Counted from the stretch's first letter, positions 34,492 through 47,116 are shown. The stretch: DNA of 64,000 nucleotides from Thermoleophilales bacterium (GCA_020636955.1 JACJWY010000004.1:62001-126000), one strand, 5' to 3'. Notes: generated by a model not told the origin, from the sequence alone. Made by a program: numbers and translations.

Positions 34492-35536
34492 CGTGTCACA
34501 GCCGATCTCGCCCGAGGGGGCGAAGGCCCGGGTCCTGGTCGCCGGGGCGACCGGCTATGCCGGGGCGCTAGCGGCGCAGCTGGTCTGGAGCCATCCTCGT
34601 CTCGAGCTCTCGGTGATCACCGGACGCTCAGATGCCGGCCGCAGGCTGAACGACCTTTACCCGCGGTATTCGGTGCCATTAACTCTGAAGGAGCTTGAGG
34701 AAACGGATTTCGATGAGGTCGAAGTCGGGATCGTCGCCTATCCGCATGGAGCCGCCGCACCGGTGGTGGCCCAGATGAGGGGCCGGGGGCTCTTGGTCGT
34801 CGATCTGTCTGCGGATTTCCGCTTCGACAGCCTCCCTGACTACGAGAAGGCATACGGTCCGCATTCGGAGCCCGGTCTGCTCGACGGTGCCGTGTACGGA
34901 CTGCCCGAACTGGAGCGGGCCCGGATCGCGGAGGCCGAGCTGGTCGCCAACCCCGGTTGCTACCCGACCGCAACCATTCTCGCCCTCGCCCCGCTGGCCC
35001 AAGCCGGACTGCTCGAGGATGTCGTGGTCGACGCCAAGTCCGGTGTCTCCGGGGCGGGCCGTGGCGGAGGCGAGGGCACCGCTTTCGTGACGATCACCGA
35101 GAACGTCAATGCGTACAAGCCGTCAGGTCATCGTCACCGGCCCGAGATCGCCGAAAAGCTGGGTCTGATTGCCGCTTCCGGGGGTAACGCCGAAGCGGCT
35201 CCCGAGCGCCTCACTTTCGTGCCCCACCTGGTCCCGGTTGACCAGGGGGAACTGGTCAGTTGTTACGTCACCCCGCGCCGGCAGGTCGGGCAGGTAGAGC
35301 TCGACGAACTGTACGCAGCCGCCTATGGCGACGAGCCCTTCATCCGGTTGCGTGAGCTGCCTCCGGGAATGAGGGACGTCCGCGAAACCAACCAGTGTCA
35401 CGTCTTCCCGCTGGTCACCGACGACCGCATCCTGGTCGAATCGGCAATCGACAATCTCTGGAAGGGAGCTTCTTCGCAGGCGATCCAGAACCTGAACCTG
35501 ATGCTCGGACTCGATGAAACCGAGGGTCTCGGATGA
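34484..35536 (+). CDS. argC: N-acetyl-gamma-glutamyl-phosphate reductase
   Basis: Third step of arginine synthesis: reduces N-acetylglutamyl phosphate with NADPH. The 350-aa protein has RVLVAGATGYAGALAAQLV (Rossmann), ELVANPGCYPTATILAL with the catalytic Cys, GVSGAGRG and PHLVPVDQGE, plus the His region GHRHRPEI. The start is put at GTG 34484, overlapping the pheT stop and preceded by GGGGGAAAG; the frame upstream lies inside pheT. Overlaps argJ as ATGA. Confidence 0.95.
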   Translation: MADVSQPISPEGAKARVLVAGATGYAGALAAQLVWSHPRLELSVITGRSDAGRRLNDLYPRYSVPLTLKELEETDFDEVEVGIVAYPHGAAAPVVAQMRGRGLLVVDLSADFRFDSLPDYEKAYGPHSEPGLLDGAVYGLPELERARIAEAELVANPGCYPTATILALAPLAQAGLLEDVVVDAKSGVSGAGRGGGEGTAFVTITENVNAYKPSGHRHRPEIAEKLGLIAASGGNAEAAPERLTFVPHLVPVDQGELVSCYVTPRRQVGQVELDELYAAAYGDEPFIRLRELPPGMRDVRETNQCHVFPLVTDDRILVESAIDNLWKGASSQAIQNLNLMLGLDETEGLG

Positions 35537-36732
35537 GCGGCTATCCGAGCCTCAGTGTGCCGCCGGAGGGCGACTTTTTTCGCTCGAAATGGGTTGACCC
35601 TCCGAAAGGACTCGAATTCAACGATCCGGCGGTTCTGCCGGAAGGCTTCCGGGCCGGTGGCGTCGCCTGCGGCATTCAGGGCAAGGGGGCAACCGATCTT
35701 GGCGCCGTAGTCTGCGACTCCGACGAAGTGCGTTCCGCAATCCTGCTGACCTCGAACGCGGCCGCGGCGGCCCCGATCCGGGTCTGTCGGGACAGCCTCT
35801 GGCAGGGCGAGATTCGCGCGGTGATCGTCAACTCGGGCAACGCCAATGCCGCGACCGGCGAGCAGGGCATCGAGGACGCACTTTCGATGCGCAATTCACT
35901 GGCCACCGACCTGGGTCTGGCTCCTCAATCCGTGGCGGTCGCTGAAACCGGGGTAATCGGGGTTCCACTCGAGATGGAGACGGTGATCAACGGGATACCC
36001 GAGCTGGTGAGCGATCTCGAGGGAAACGCCGGGCTGAGCGGGGCCGTTCGATTCTCCGAGGCGATCATGACCACGGACAAGTGGCCGAAGCGGGTTTCCC
36101 TCAGGGTGGACGGAATCACGCTTTCGGCCCAGGCCAAGGGTGCCGGGATGATCGAACCGGGGTTCGCGACCATGCTCTGCTTCGTCCAGACCGACGCGGT
36201 GCTCACGAATCCGGAAGCAGCGCTCAGGCAGGCCGTGAGCGGCTCATTCGAGCGGATCACCGTCGACGGGCAGATGAGCACCAACGACACGGTTCTCCTG
36301 CAGGCTTCGGGAACCTCGGGCAAGGAGCTGCCCGACAGGCTGCTCGACGCCGTGCTGCTCCAGCTCGCGCTCGAGATCGTCTCCGATGGAGAGGGCGCGA
36401 GCCGGGTCGGCAGGGTCGAGGTCACCGGCGCTGCAGATCAGGAAGAAGCGGAGCTGGTCGCCCGGAAGATCGCAAATTCGCCGCTGGTCAAGACCGCCCT
36501 GCTCGGCCGGGACCCGAACTGGGGCCGAATCGCCCAGGCCGCGGGCCAGGCTCTCGCGGGCCAGGACATCGGCGAACTCGGTCCCGAGGTGATCGAGGCC
36601 GGGGACATTGCCGGGGGAGGCCGAGAAGCGGAACTGGCATTGCGCCTCGATCGCGGAGACGGCTCGGCCCATGTCTTCACCAGTGACCTGACCCACGAAT
36701 ACATCGTGATCAACGCGGAGTACACGACGTAG
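35533..36732 (+). CDS. argJ: Glutamate N-acetyltransferase/ornithine acetyltransferase
   Basis: ArgJ recycles the acetyl group from acetylornithine to glutamate. The 399-aa precursor is self-cleaved before a Thr: the site DGQMSTNDTVLLQASG differs from the usual (K)GAGMI...ATML signature, which is also visible in QAKGAGMIEPGFATMLCF. VNSGNANAATGEQG and LLGRDPNWGRIAQAAG are family motifs. It is coupled to argC by a four-base overlap and precedes argB. Confidence 0.95.
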   Translation: MSGYPSLSVPPEGDFFRSKWVDPPKGLEFNDPAVLPEGFRAGGVACGIQGKGATDLGAVVCDSDEVRSAILLTSNAAAAAPIRVCRDSLWQGEIRAVIVNSGNANAATGEQGIEDALSMRNSLATDLGLAPQSVAVAETGVIGVPLEMETVINGIPELVSDLEGNAGLSGAVRFSEAIMTTDKWPKRVSLRVDGITLSAQAKGAGMIEPGFATMLCFVQTDAVLTNPEAALRQAVSGSFERITVDGQMSTNDTVLLQASGTSGKELPDRLLDAVLLQLALEIVSDGEGASRVGRVEVTGAADQEEAELVARKIANSPLVKTALLGRDPNWGRIAQAAGQALAGQDIGELGPEVIEAGDIAGGGREAELALRLDRGDGSAHVFTSDLTHEYIVINAEYTT

Positions 36733-36774
36733 TACCCATGCCGGCCGCGGCCGGTTCGACCGAAGGAAAGCGAA

Positions 36775-37670
36775 ATGGATTCCCAGGACAAGGCCAAGCA
36801 GATTTCCGACACCATCGGTGGTGGCGGGATGCTCGACGACGAAAACGTCAACGTGCTGCTCGAAGCGCTGCCTTACATCCGCGAGTTCCACGGCAAGACG
36901 GTGGTGATCAAGTACGGCGGGGCCGCGATGCGAGACGAGTCGCTGCGACAGGCTTTCGCCGACGACGTGGTCCTGCTCAAGTACGTCGGTCTGAATCCGG
37001 TGATCATCCACGGTGGCGGACCCGAGATCACCAAGTACATGAACCGCATGGGCATCGAAGTGCGCTTTCAGCACGGACTGCGGGTATCCGACGCGGAGAC
37101 GGTGGAGGTGGCGAAAATGGTCTTGCTCGGCAAGCTGAACGCGGAACTGGTCAGCCGCCTGAACCGGGCCGGTTCTTCGGCGGTGGGCCTTTCCGGGGAG
37201 GACGGCGGGCTCTTCGAGGTTTCTCCGGTCGAGAACGCGGCCGAAGTCGGCTTCGTCGGTGACATCGAAAGGGTCGACATCGACGTGCTGAACCACATCA
37301 GCGAGGACTACATTCCGGTGATCGCCTCGGTCGGGTCGGACCGGGACGGCAACTCGTACAACATCAACGCCGATGAAGCGGCGGGCAAGGTGGCGGCCGC
37401 CCTCGGCGCCTTCAAGGTCGTCTTCCTGACCGATGTCGTCGGCTGGCTGCGCGACCCCGACGATGAAACCTCGCGGATTTCGGTGACCAGCGTGGCCGAG
37501 GTGGAAGAAGTCCTCGGGTCGATTTCCGGCGGCATGCGCCCGAAGATGTCGGCCTGCGTCAACGCGATTCGCGGCGGGGCCCAGAACGCTTACATAATCG
37601 ACGGCCGCCGACCACATTCGCTGCTGCTCGAACTGTTCACCGACGCCGGCATTGGCACCATGGTCACCCC

Positions 37671-37674
<4 letters not shown>
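36775..37674 (+). CDS. argB: Acetylglutamate kinase
   Basis: Second step of arginine synthesis. The 299-aa amino-acid kinase has VVIKYGGAAM, VIIHGGGPEI, RVSDAETVEVAKMVLLGKLNAELVS, the ATP site VASVGSDRDGNSYNINADEAAG, and SGGMRPKM. An N-terminal extension of about 35 residues is typical of arginine-sensitive hexameric forms, so feedback inhibition by arginine is likely. It overlaps argD as ATGA. Confidence 0.95.
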
Positions 37675-38890
<1,216 letters not shown>

Positions 38891-38896
38891 CTGGAG

Positions 38897-39414
38897 ATGT
38901 CAGATGGTGATGACCCGACACGAGTAATGCGGAACGACGAGCCACCCCGCAGGCGCTTCATGGACGACGGTCCGCATTACACCCCCGGAAGAGGCAGCAG
39001 AAGCACCTGAGGAACCTGATCATCGTGCTGGTCGCGGTGATCGTCGGCCTGGTCATCGCGGTGCTGGTCATCAGCTCCGGCGGCGACAGCAGCGACGACA
39101 CTTCGGCGACCACCGGAGACGTGACCGCGGTGACGACTTGGTCGTCCCTGTAACGCCGACCGGAGAAACCGGCACCACGGATTCCACCGATGACGACGGC
39201 GGCGTGACCCCGACCGACACTGTGGTCGGCACCACGGTGACGGCAAGCGGTGGAATCAGTCCAGACACCGGCACGGGTCCGGGCACCGGAACCGGTACGG
39301 GAGCCGGAACCGACTTCCAGCACGAGCACGGATACCGGCGGCGTCACCCCCGACACCGGTTCGGCACCGATGCGGGCAGTCGGCAACAGCAGCGGCGGGA
39401 TCGGCCCCGGATGA
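38897..39414 (+). pseudogene. Small membrane protein with Thr/Gly/Asp-rich outer part, frameshifted
   Basis: No family recognised. From ATG 38897 the frame reads MSDGDDPTRVMRNDEPPRRR, then a shift near 38990 leads into one transmembrane helix (LIIVLVAVIVGLVIAVLVI) and a low-complexity SSGGDSSDDTSATTGD tail. After further shifts come TPTGETGTTDSTDDDGG and GTGPGTGTGTGAG. The end SSGGIGPG with its TGA overlaps the argG ATG. It appears to be a single-pass membrane protein of about 170 aa with a disordered outer segment, in the place where argF or argR often sits. Confidence 0.6.
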
Positions 39415-40707
39415 CCGAAATCTCACCGATCTCGCTTTCGGGACCGGTTGCTTCGGTACGAGGCCCGCCCCCGGGAAGAGGTAAACCGCGTCGTTTGCTC
39501 TACTCGGGCGGCCTCGACACCAGCGTGATGCTGGCATTGATCCAGCAGGCCTACGACGCCGAGGTGGTCACCCTGACCGTCAACCCGGCCAGCCCGGCGA
39601 GGATTACGGGAGTCGCGATCCTCGACAAGGCGAAGGGCGATGGGTGCGGTCGAGACCGTCGTGATCGATGCCCGCGAGGAGCACGCCGAGGATTTCGTGC
39701 TGCCGGCGATCAGCGCTCTCACGCCGGGACGGCGGCGGCTACCGCTGTTCACCTCGCTCGGTGGCGGCTCGCTGATCGGCAAGCTCGGCGTCGAGGTCGC
39801 CGCCCAGTGCGGCTGCGACACCCGGCGCTCACGGCTGACTCGGCAAGGGCAACGACCAGGTCCGTCTCTGAAGGAACGGTCTCCACCCTGAATCCTGACC
39901 TGAAGATGATCGCCCCGGTCGACGGGCCGTGGCAGATCGGTCGCGAGGAGGAACTTCTGAATACTGCCGCCAAAACGGAATCCCGCTCAAGGGCGGCACT
40001 TCCGAATCGCCCTACTCGATCGACGACAACCTCTGGGGCCGCTCCTCCGAGGGCAAGATCATAGAGAAGCTGGACACGCCGCCAACGGATGACGTCGAGG
40101 CTGGTCACCCGGCCCGAAGAGGCCCGGACGAACCGGAATATGTGACCGCGGATGCGAAGCGGGCCGACCGGTCACCTTCAACGGCGAACGCGGCTCGAAC
40201 TGGTGCCGCTGCTGGAGGCGGCCGCCGATGCGGGGGCCGGCATGGCTGCGGAATCGTCGATCACATCGAGGACCGCATCGTCGGCCTCAAGGTCAGGGAC
40301 ATCTACGAGGTGCCGGCCGCCGCGCTGGGTGCTGACCGCCCATCAGACCTGGAGAAGGTCGTTTGACCATCCACCAGAACAACTTCAAACATTCAATTGA
40401 CCGGCACTGGGCCTACATGGTCTACGCCCGGCCTTCTGGTACGAACCGCTGCCCGGCACGATCTCGATGCCTTGGCGGATTCGGCCAAACGAATTTGCTC
40501 ACCGGCGAAGTCACCCTGAAACTGTTCAAAGGGCACCGGTCACCCCGGTCGCCTGCAGGTCCGGAATACGCGTTGTACGACGAGAACCTCGCCTCACCAC
40601 GGGGCGTCCGGGGACGAGTTTCGCAGAACGCCGCGCCGGGCTTCATCGAACTGATCTCGCTTCAAAGCCGCATGGCCCATCAGGTTCGGTGCCGGGAGAA
40701 GGGCTAG
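39411..40707 (+). pseudogene. argG: Argininosuccinate synthase, frameshifted (probably sequence errors)
   Basis: Joins citrulline and aspartate in arginine synthesis. Segments of a complete ArgG appear in order across all three frames: RLLYSGGLDTSVMLALIQQA (ATP loop), AMGAVETVVIDAREEHAEDF, FTSLGGGSLIGKLGVEVA, LNPDLKMIAPV, GIPLKGGTSESPYSIDDNLW, CGIVDHIEDRIVGLKVRDIYE and NAAPGFIELISLQSRMAHQV. Total length (about 430 codons) is near normal. At least eight shifts are needed to join them. A true pseudogene with every motif kept is unlikely. Confidence 0.9.
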
Positions 40708-40738
40708 GGTAGGTTCGACCAAATGGAGGCAGGACCAG

Positions 40739-40978
40739 GTGATCTACAAGCCGATCGGAATGGCGGTCGTCGCGCTCGGCAGACTGTTCATCCGCCGCAA
40801 GGCCATCAGCCAACAAGACCCTGAAAGTGACTTCGAATCGGTGCCTTTCAATTCGCCATCGCCTTTCCCGGACGCCGGTTGCCGAAAGCGGTCGAGAACG
40901 TGCTCAGACCGCGAGACGCCCCTGACCCTCGGCCTGAACCGGGCACCACTGACCTGGCACCCGACGGCCCGCCCATAG
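40739..40978 (+). CDS. Small hypothetical protein (possibly frameshifted)
   Basis: A 79-aa frame from GTG 40739, opening IYKPIGMAVVALG. The opening is faintly like small DUF4235-type membrane proteins, but the rest lacks a hydrophobic helix in this frame and lies in the indel-rich stretch. I do not assign a function. It lies between argG and the transglycosylase-like gene. Confidence 0.3.
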   Translation: MIYKPIGMAVVALGRLFIRRKAISQQDPESDFESVPFNSPSPFPDAGCRKRSRTCSDRETPLTLGLNRAPLTWHPTARP

Positions 40979-41005
40979 GTGCCACGGAGAAGGTCCGTTA
41001 CGTAC

Positions 41006-42073
41006 ATGACTCTTCGTATTTTGGCTCCAACTGCGATCTTCGACTGTCTTCGCCGCCCTGACGGGCGGTCTCCGCTGGATTCCTTGCCTGCGCGCTGGGC
41101 TCGCCACGCTTCCGGACCGGCTTCGGCGAGCACTCTCGAGCAGAAACAGGCGGCTGCCCGCGACCGGATCGAGCAGAGGACCACCGCATCAGCGATCGCG
41201 GTTTCGCCGCCAAGCCGCCGACCTCGAATCGGCAGAGCAAACGGGCAATGAGGCCGCCACCCGGGAAGCCGATCCTTTCCGGCCTGCTCGCCAACGGCCA
41301 GGCAGCGCTCGGCCGAACTGGCAGAGGGAAGCGTCGGCCGCGGCCGAGGCGGCGCTGGCCAGGTCGAAGAAGCGACTGGCCTGGGCCTGCGGTATCTGGC
41401 CTGAACACCTGGTCGCCGTCTACATGAACGGCGGCGAGCCGGACACGCTCGACATGGCCCTGGGGGCCGACATCGACGAACTGGCCACTGGCACCGCTCG
41501 AATACCATGACCGCGATCGAGGACTCGAACGAGCGGCTGATGGAACGGGTCGCCGAGCTAAGGCGCGAGCTGGACGGCGAGGTGGGGGGACCCTCGGGAC
41601 GCCAAGCTGGCGGTCGACCGGCATAACGGGGTACGCCCCGGCGGCCGCCCGGACCAGATCGCTTCGAAGGTAGATGGCGGCGGCCGAATCGAGCGCCGCC
41701 ACCTTCGCCTCCGAGAATGCCGCCTGGACCGGCCGGGCAGATCGATTCCTCTGAAGGGCGACATCGCCGGCTGGCAGAAGCAGATCGAAAAGCAGCAACA
41801 GGTCAGCGCCGGCAGGCCGAGGCGGAAGTCGAACAGAACCTCGGCGGCCCGTACTCGATCCCGACCTACATCGTGATGTGCGAATCGGGCGGCAACTATT
41901 CGGGCGGTCAACCCCTCGAGCGGGCCGGCGGCGCATACCAGATCATGCCTTCCGCCTGGGCGGCCTATGGCAGGGTCCTGCCCCAGGATGCCTCCGAAGG
42001 CCGACCAGGATCGCATCGCCGCCCTGATCTGGGCCGAGCGGGCCCCGGCGCCTGGTCCGGCGCCTGGTCTTGA
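41006..42073 (+). pseudogene. Secreted coiled-coil protein with C-terminal transglycosylase-like domain, frameshifted
   Basis: Probable peptidoglycan hydrolase. The start MTLRILAPTAIF leads into a hydrophobic signal-like segment after a shift. A long helical region follows (KQAAARDRIEQR, LVAVYMNGGEPDTLDMALGAD, AIEDSNERLMERVAELRRELDGEVG, GDIAGWQKQIEKQQQVS), the layout seen in RipA/CwlO-type proteins. The C-terminus reads YSIPTYIVMCESGGNY, then GGAYQIMPSAWAAYG and DRIAALIWAE, a lysozyme-like transglycosylase domain with catalytic Glu in CESGGNY. It needs many shifts to join and lies in the error-rich segment. Confidence 0.75.
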
Positions 42074-42090
42074 TTCCGGCAAGTCGCCGG

Positions 42091-42584
42091 TCAGGCGACG
42101 CGATCCCTCCTGGCGGTCCCCCATTCGAAATAACGGATCTGATGGAGGACTCAGCGAGTTACCCCGGGCGGGTTCGATCACCGCGTAGGCCTGTGGTTGG
42201 CTACCCCTGATGGCGGCGAGGCCACCCTTTTTCATCTTGATGTTGGCGCCGGTGAGCCGGGCGACTTCCATCGACATGTCCGGTTCGTGGCCGACGATCA
42301 GCGTGTCGCCCCGGCCGGCGGCGAGGTCGAGGCTGTCGAGGAACTGCCGGCCGATCGGCCGGTGAGACCTCGACCTCTGATGCCCAGCTGAGCGGCAGGC
42401 CAGGTCGCGGTGAAGGCCGCGGGGCCTCGGGGAGGCGAGGCAGGTATCGACGTCCATCTCCAGCTTTCGCCATCGCCAGGCCGGCAGCAAGAGCCTGGGC
42501 CTCGCCCTTGTCGGTCAGCCGGCGGGCCGCGTCACCGGACCCCTGGTCGGGTTCGGCATCGCCGTGGCGCAGGAGATAGATCAT
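42091..42584 (-). pseudogene. sixA: Phosphohistidine phosphatase SixA, frameshifted
   Basis: Histidine phosphatase of the phosphoglycerate-mutase-like superfamily. Opening MIYLLRHGDAEPDQGSGDAA carries the RHG catalytic histidine. In other frames come LTDKGEAQALAAGLAMAK, LEMDVDTCLASPRPRA, GDTLIVGHEPDMSMEVARLTG (second His) and IKMKKGGLAAIR. A likely end is IRYFEWGTARRDRVA with TGA at 42093-42091, giving about 164 aa, normal for SixA. It is convergent with the preceding gene. Shifts are on this strand too, which argues for sequence error. Confidence 0.82.
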
Positions 42585-42622
42585 GGCCTGAGATTATCCG
42601 CACCAGCGGATCGTAGATCGCG

Positions 42623-43323
42623 ATGCCGCGGCCGACGCCGCCTGCTGAGGTGCGGAGGAAAAGAGCGACCCTGAAGGTCGCCAGGGCGATCGGTCACCAG
42701 ATCCTGAACTGGCCGGAGAAGCTCAACGCGGGGAGCAGAGTTGCTGCGAGCCGATCCTCGCCTCGGAAGGGGTTCAGGCGAACGCGGCGGAGTGAAGGTC
42801 GTCCTGGTGCGCGGCCGGGCGAGGGCCTTCTGCGCCGGGGCGACCTGACCGCCTTCACGATCCGCCGGGCCGGATCCGACCGCGGATGAACGCCTGGAGG
42901 CGGCGGATCTCGGCCGAAGGATGGCCGACGCCCTGACCGGCATGCGACCGGTCACGATCGCAGCCGTTCACGGCCACTGCGTGGGCGGCGGCCTGGTACT
43001 GGCGCCTCCTGCGACCTGCGTCTGGCCGCTGCGGACACCCGGTTCTCGATCCGGCGAGATCGACCTGGGCATTCCGCTGGCCTGGGAGGAACTCCCCGGC
43101 TGGTCCGGGAGATCGGACGAGCTGCCACACGCGAGCTGGTGCTGACCTGCCGGGAGTTCGGGGCCGGAAGCGAGGGCGAAGGAGCGGCGGCTTTCTGAGC
43201 AACCGGGTGGGTCGATCCGTGACGAGCTTCCGCAGAGCAGGCGAAGCAGCTCGCTGACCCCGCTGGCCGGTCAGCCTTCCTACTCACTGGAGCGCGGACC
43301 ATGTCGGCATGTCAACCAAGTGA
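42623..43323 (+). pseudogene. Enoyl-CoA hydratase/isomerase family protein, frameshifted
   Basis: Crotonase-fold protein. Visible in changing frames: LNWPEKLNA (usual LNRPEKLNA), VKVVLVRGR, RAFCAGA, MADALTGMRPVTIAAVHGHCVGGG (oxyanion hole), CDLRLAA-type sequence, EIDLGIPLAW, RELVLTCREFGA and an end near HVGMSTK with TGA at 43321. Total length fits a family member of about 235-240 aa. It could act in fatty-acid oxidation. The substrate is not readable. Confidence 0.78.
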
Positions 43324-43549
43324 TCGAGGAATCAGGTTCGACCTCCGGTTCCGACACCGATGCGGGAGTCCTTGTTCGGGGCGCTCTGGACGACCCTGAG
43401 TCGGTGAAGAAACCCGTCGTTTACCTGACCTCGGGCCGAGACCGGGTCGCCCTGAGCCTTCCCGCAAGTTACGGGGAAACGCGGACGCGGGGCAGGGTTC
43501 ACCGAGACCAAGTCGGCATGCACAGCTTGCCATCATGGACCGGCGATGA
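43320..43549 (+). pseudogene. Short hypothetical protein between enoyl-CoA hydratase and dnaE, probably frameshifted
   Basis: GTG 43320 overlaps the preceding stop as GTGA. One frame reads MIEESGSTSGSDTDAGVLVRGALDDPESVKKPVVYLTSGRD in two parts, and another ends QLAIMDRR with TGA at 43547, overlapping the dnaE ATG. The total, about 76 codons minus one base, implies a net shift. No family recognised; the LTSGRDRVALSLP segment may be a small beta-rich domain. Confidence 0.4.
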
Positions 43550-46500
43550 GTTCTTCCGCATCCAGCCACGGACAGGTAGTCCACCTTCACGTTCACAGCG
43601 AGCATTCCGTGCTGGACGGAGCCTGGAAACATCAAGGAAATGACGGCCTGCGCGGCCGAGCTCGAGATGCCCCGCCCCAGGCGTGACCGACCACGGCGTG
43701 ATGAACGGCGCCCTCGACATGTACAAGGCCTGCCGGGCCCCGCGACATCAAGCCGATTCTCGGCATCGAGGCGTACTACGTCGACGACCGGATCGCGGCG
43801 CGGCCGCGGCCGCCATGAACGCAAATCACCTCACCCTGCTGGCCGAGAACAACACCGGTTTCGCCAACCAAAGCGCTTTCCCGCGGAAGGCTTCCTCGAG
43901 GGCTATCACCGCGGCAAGGCGAACGTGGACATGGAGCTGCTCGAGCGCCACTCCGGAGGGCGTCATCGCCCTGACCGGCTGTCTGCAGGCCAGGTTTCGT
44001 GAAGCGTCTGGCTCGGAGGACCGGCCGGACGAAGTCGCGCAAGCACCTTGACCAGCTGATTCAGGTCTTCGGTCCGAGCAGGTCTACCTGGAAGTCCAGA
44101 AGAACGGGCCAGGACCAGGACAAGGCAAACGAGCAGATTGCCCGGATTGCCTCGAGGTTGGCCGGCCGCTGGTCGGAACCGCCGATGTTCACTACCTCCA
44201 CCGCGAGGACCACGCCAACCACACCGCGCTGCTCTGCGTCCAGACCAAGTCGAAACCCTCGACGACCTCGAAGGAGCTTCGACACGAACGAGTTCTACCT
44301 CAAGGACGCACGCGAAATGCATGAGCCATTCGCCGAGTGGCCGGAGGCGATTCCTTCGACGATCGAGATCGCCGATCGCACCGATGTCGAGATCCCGCTC
44401 GGCCAGATCCTGCTGCCGCCTTCCCCTGACCGGAACGGGGAAACGGAAAGCGGATGCTTGCGTCGACTGGCGGAAGACGGCCTGAAGGTGCGCTTCCGGC
44501 GACCCGGTTCCGGCCGAAGCACGCGAGCGGATGGAGTTCGAACTGGGGGTGATCGAGGAGATGGGCTTCCCGGCCTACTTCCTGATCGTCTGGGACTTCG
44601 GCCACTACGCGAAGGAGAACGGCATCGCGGTCGGAAACCGGGCGCGGGTCTGGCCGCCGGTTCGATCGTTCTTACTCGCTGGGCATCACCGACCTCGATC
44701 CGGTCGAGCATGACCTGCTCTTCGAGCGTTTTCTCAATCCTGGCCGCAAGTCGATGCCTGACATCGATATCGACTTCTCGGTCCGTGGCCGCGACCGGAT
44801 GATCCAGTACGTGACCAGAAAATACGGGGCTGATTCGGTAGCCCAGATCATCACCTTCGGCACCATGGCTCCGCGGGCCGCGGTGCGTGACGCTGCCCGG
44901 GTTCACGGCTTCGACTACTCGACCGGTGACCGCCTCGCCAAGGAGATACCGGAACCGATCATGGGCCGCTCGCCCTCCTTCGAGGAATGCCTCGAGGAAG
45001 GGGAGGAGCTGCGAAAGACCTATGACTCCGATCCGGACGCGGCAAAGATCATCGACACCGCCCGAGGTCTTGAAGGAAAGATCCGCAACACCTCCATCCA
45101 CGCCGCCGCGGTGGTGATTTCCGGTCGCCCGCTGCAGGAGATCGTGCCGCTGCAGCTGGTCGAGGACAAGTCGGCACCCCCGGTCACCGGCGAGGATGGC
45201 AAGCCGGTCAAGCAGTTCAAGACCGTGACCCAGTATTCGATGGTCCCGATCGAGGAAATCGGCCTGCTCAAGATGGACTTTCTGGGGCTGCGAAACCTCG
45301 ATGTGATTGACGATGCGATCGACATCATCAGGCGCTCCCGCGGAGTGGAGATCGACATCGCCGAGATCCCGCTTGATGATCCTGTCACCTTCGAAATGCT
45401 GGCCCGCGGCGATTCGGTCGGGGTTTTCCAGCTTGAATCGGATGGCATGAGGGAAGCGATGCGCCGCGTGGTGCCGACCGAATTTGACGACATCACGGCC
45501 CTGGTTTCGCTGTACCGCCCCGGCGCGATGAAGGAAATCCCGCGTTACGCGGAGGGCAAACATGACCCGGAATCGGTCGAGTACGCCGACCCTCGTCTCA
45601 AGGAGATCACCGAGTCGACCTACGGCTGCTTCCTCTACCAGGAGCAGTTGATGGCGGTGGCCAAGGACATGGCCGGCTTCACTCCTTCGGAAGCAGATGA
45701 CCTGCGCAAGGCGATCGGCAAGAAGAAGCGCGAAATGATGGCGGCGATGGAGCCGAAGTTCATGGAGGGGCTGGAGGCATCCGGCACCGACGCAGACCCT
45801 GCCGAACTCACCTCTGGAGCATCAACGAGGCGGCCGCCGATTATTCGTTCAACAAGTCGCATGCGGCCTGCTACGCCCTGATCGCCTACCGCACCGCCTA
45901 CCTCAAGGCCTACTACCCTCCGAATACATGGCGGCGGTGATTTCCTCGGTGATGAGCACCAAGGACAAGGTCCCGTTTTTCGTCAACCACTGCTCGTCGA
46001 TGGGTATCCAGGTGCTGCCCCCGGACGTCAACATTTCCGACCACAGTTTCGTGGTCGACGAGGGCGACATTCGCTTCGGCCTCGACGCGGTAAAGAACGT
46101 CGGCTATTCCGCGGTTGACGCAATCATCAACGCCCGCAGGGACCGGCCCTTCGAGTCGCTCTGGGATTTCTGCGAACGGGTCGATAACCGGTCGGTCAAC
46201 AAGCGCGCGGTCGAGTGCCTGATCAAGTGCGGTGCCTTCGATCTGCTGCCCGGATCGCGGAAGGGGATGCTGGAAAGGCTGCCCGATGCCGCCGCGGCCG
46301 GGGCCAAGGCCCAGTCCGACCGGACGCTCGGTCAGGAGTCCATCTTCGGACAGGAGGGCATGGACGAACCCGGCGGCGGCGGAAGCCACGAACCGATCAG
46401 CGAAGTCGAATTCGACCAGAAGGAAATGCTCGCCCTGGAGAAGGAGACGATGGGAACCTTCCTTTCCGCCCACCCGCTGGACGGACTGAAGGAAGCGATC

Positions 46501-47076
46501 CTTGGCGAGGCCGACTGCAGTCTGCGTGACCTGACCCAACTCAAGGACGGCTCGAGGGTCAAGGTGGGCGGCCTGGTCACTGCCTACCGGAAACTCAGGA
46601 CCCGGGCCGGCAAGTACATCGCCTTCGCCACGCTCAGCGACATCGAGCACAACATCGAACTGATGCTGTTCAACCTCGAGGATTCGGAGAAGCAGCAGCT
46701 GGTGCAGCTGGACGAAGTCGTGATGGTCAAGGGAACAATCGACCAGTCGGAAGAGGGCACGAAACTCAAGGTCCGCGACGCCGAGCTTTTCAACCCCTCC
46801 GAGGCCCAGATCGAGAAAGCAAAGATCGCCTACGCGAAGAAGAACGAGCCCTTTGTGGTCCGGTTGGTGCCGGAGCAGATGTCGCTTGACACGCTGGAAG
46901 AAATGAAGTCGGTTTTTGGCCAGCACCAGGGGGATTCCGATGTGGTCATGGTGGTAAACGGGGACCGCGAGCACCGGCTCAAACTTGGCCCCGACTTCCG
47001 GGTCAGGCACTCGCCGGGGCTCTCGACCGAGATCGACCAGATATTCGGTGAAGGCACCGCCGCCCGCGCCGCCTGA
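43546..47076 (+). pseudogene. dnaE: DNA polymerase III alpha subunit, frameshifted (probably sequence errors)
   Basis: Replicative polymerase, about 1,176 aa. PHP domain at the N-terminus: VHLHVHSEHSVLDGA and VTDHGVMNGALDMYKACRA appear in different frames. From 44754 to about 45800 the frame is unbroken and holds the active site PDIDIDFSVRGRDRMIQYV, FGTMAPRAAVRDAARVHG and GFLYQEQ-like GCFLYQEQLMAVAKDMAGF. Shifts at about 45810 and 45918 separate [18 protein letters not shown] and [15 protein letters not shown]. From 45928 the helix-hairpin-helix and OB domains are clean to the stop. Motif order is complete. Confidence 0.93.
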
Positions 47077-47116
47077 CTCAGTGCCGCGATTCACATAACG
47101 ATGTCATCGATCCGTG

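Noticed and set aside
38897..39414. argF or argR between argD and argG
   Set aside because: The visible pieces give one transmembrane helix and Thr/Gly-rich sequence, with no carbamoyltransferase or ArgR motifs in any frame.
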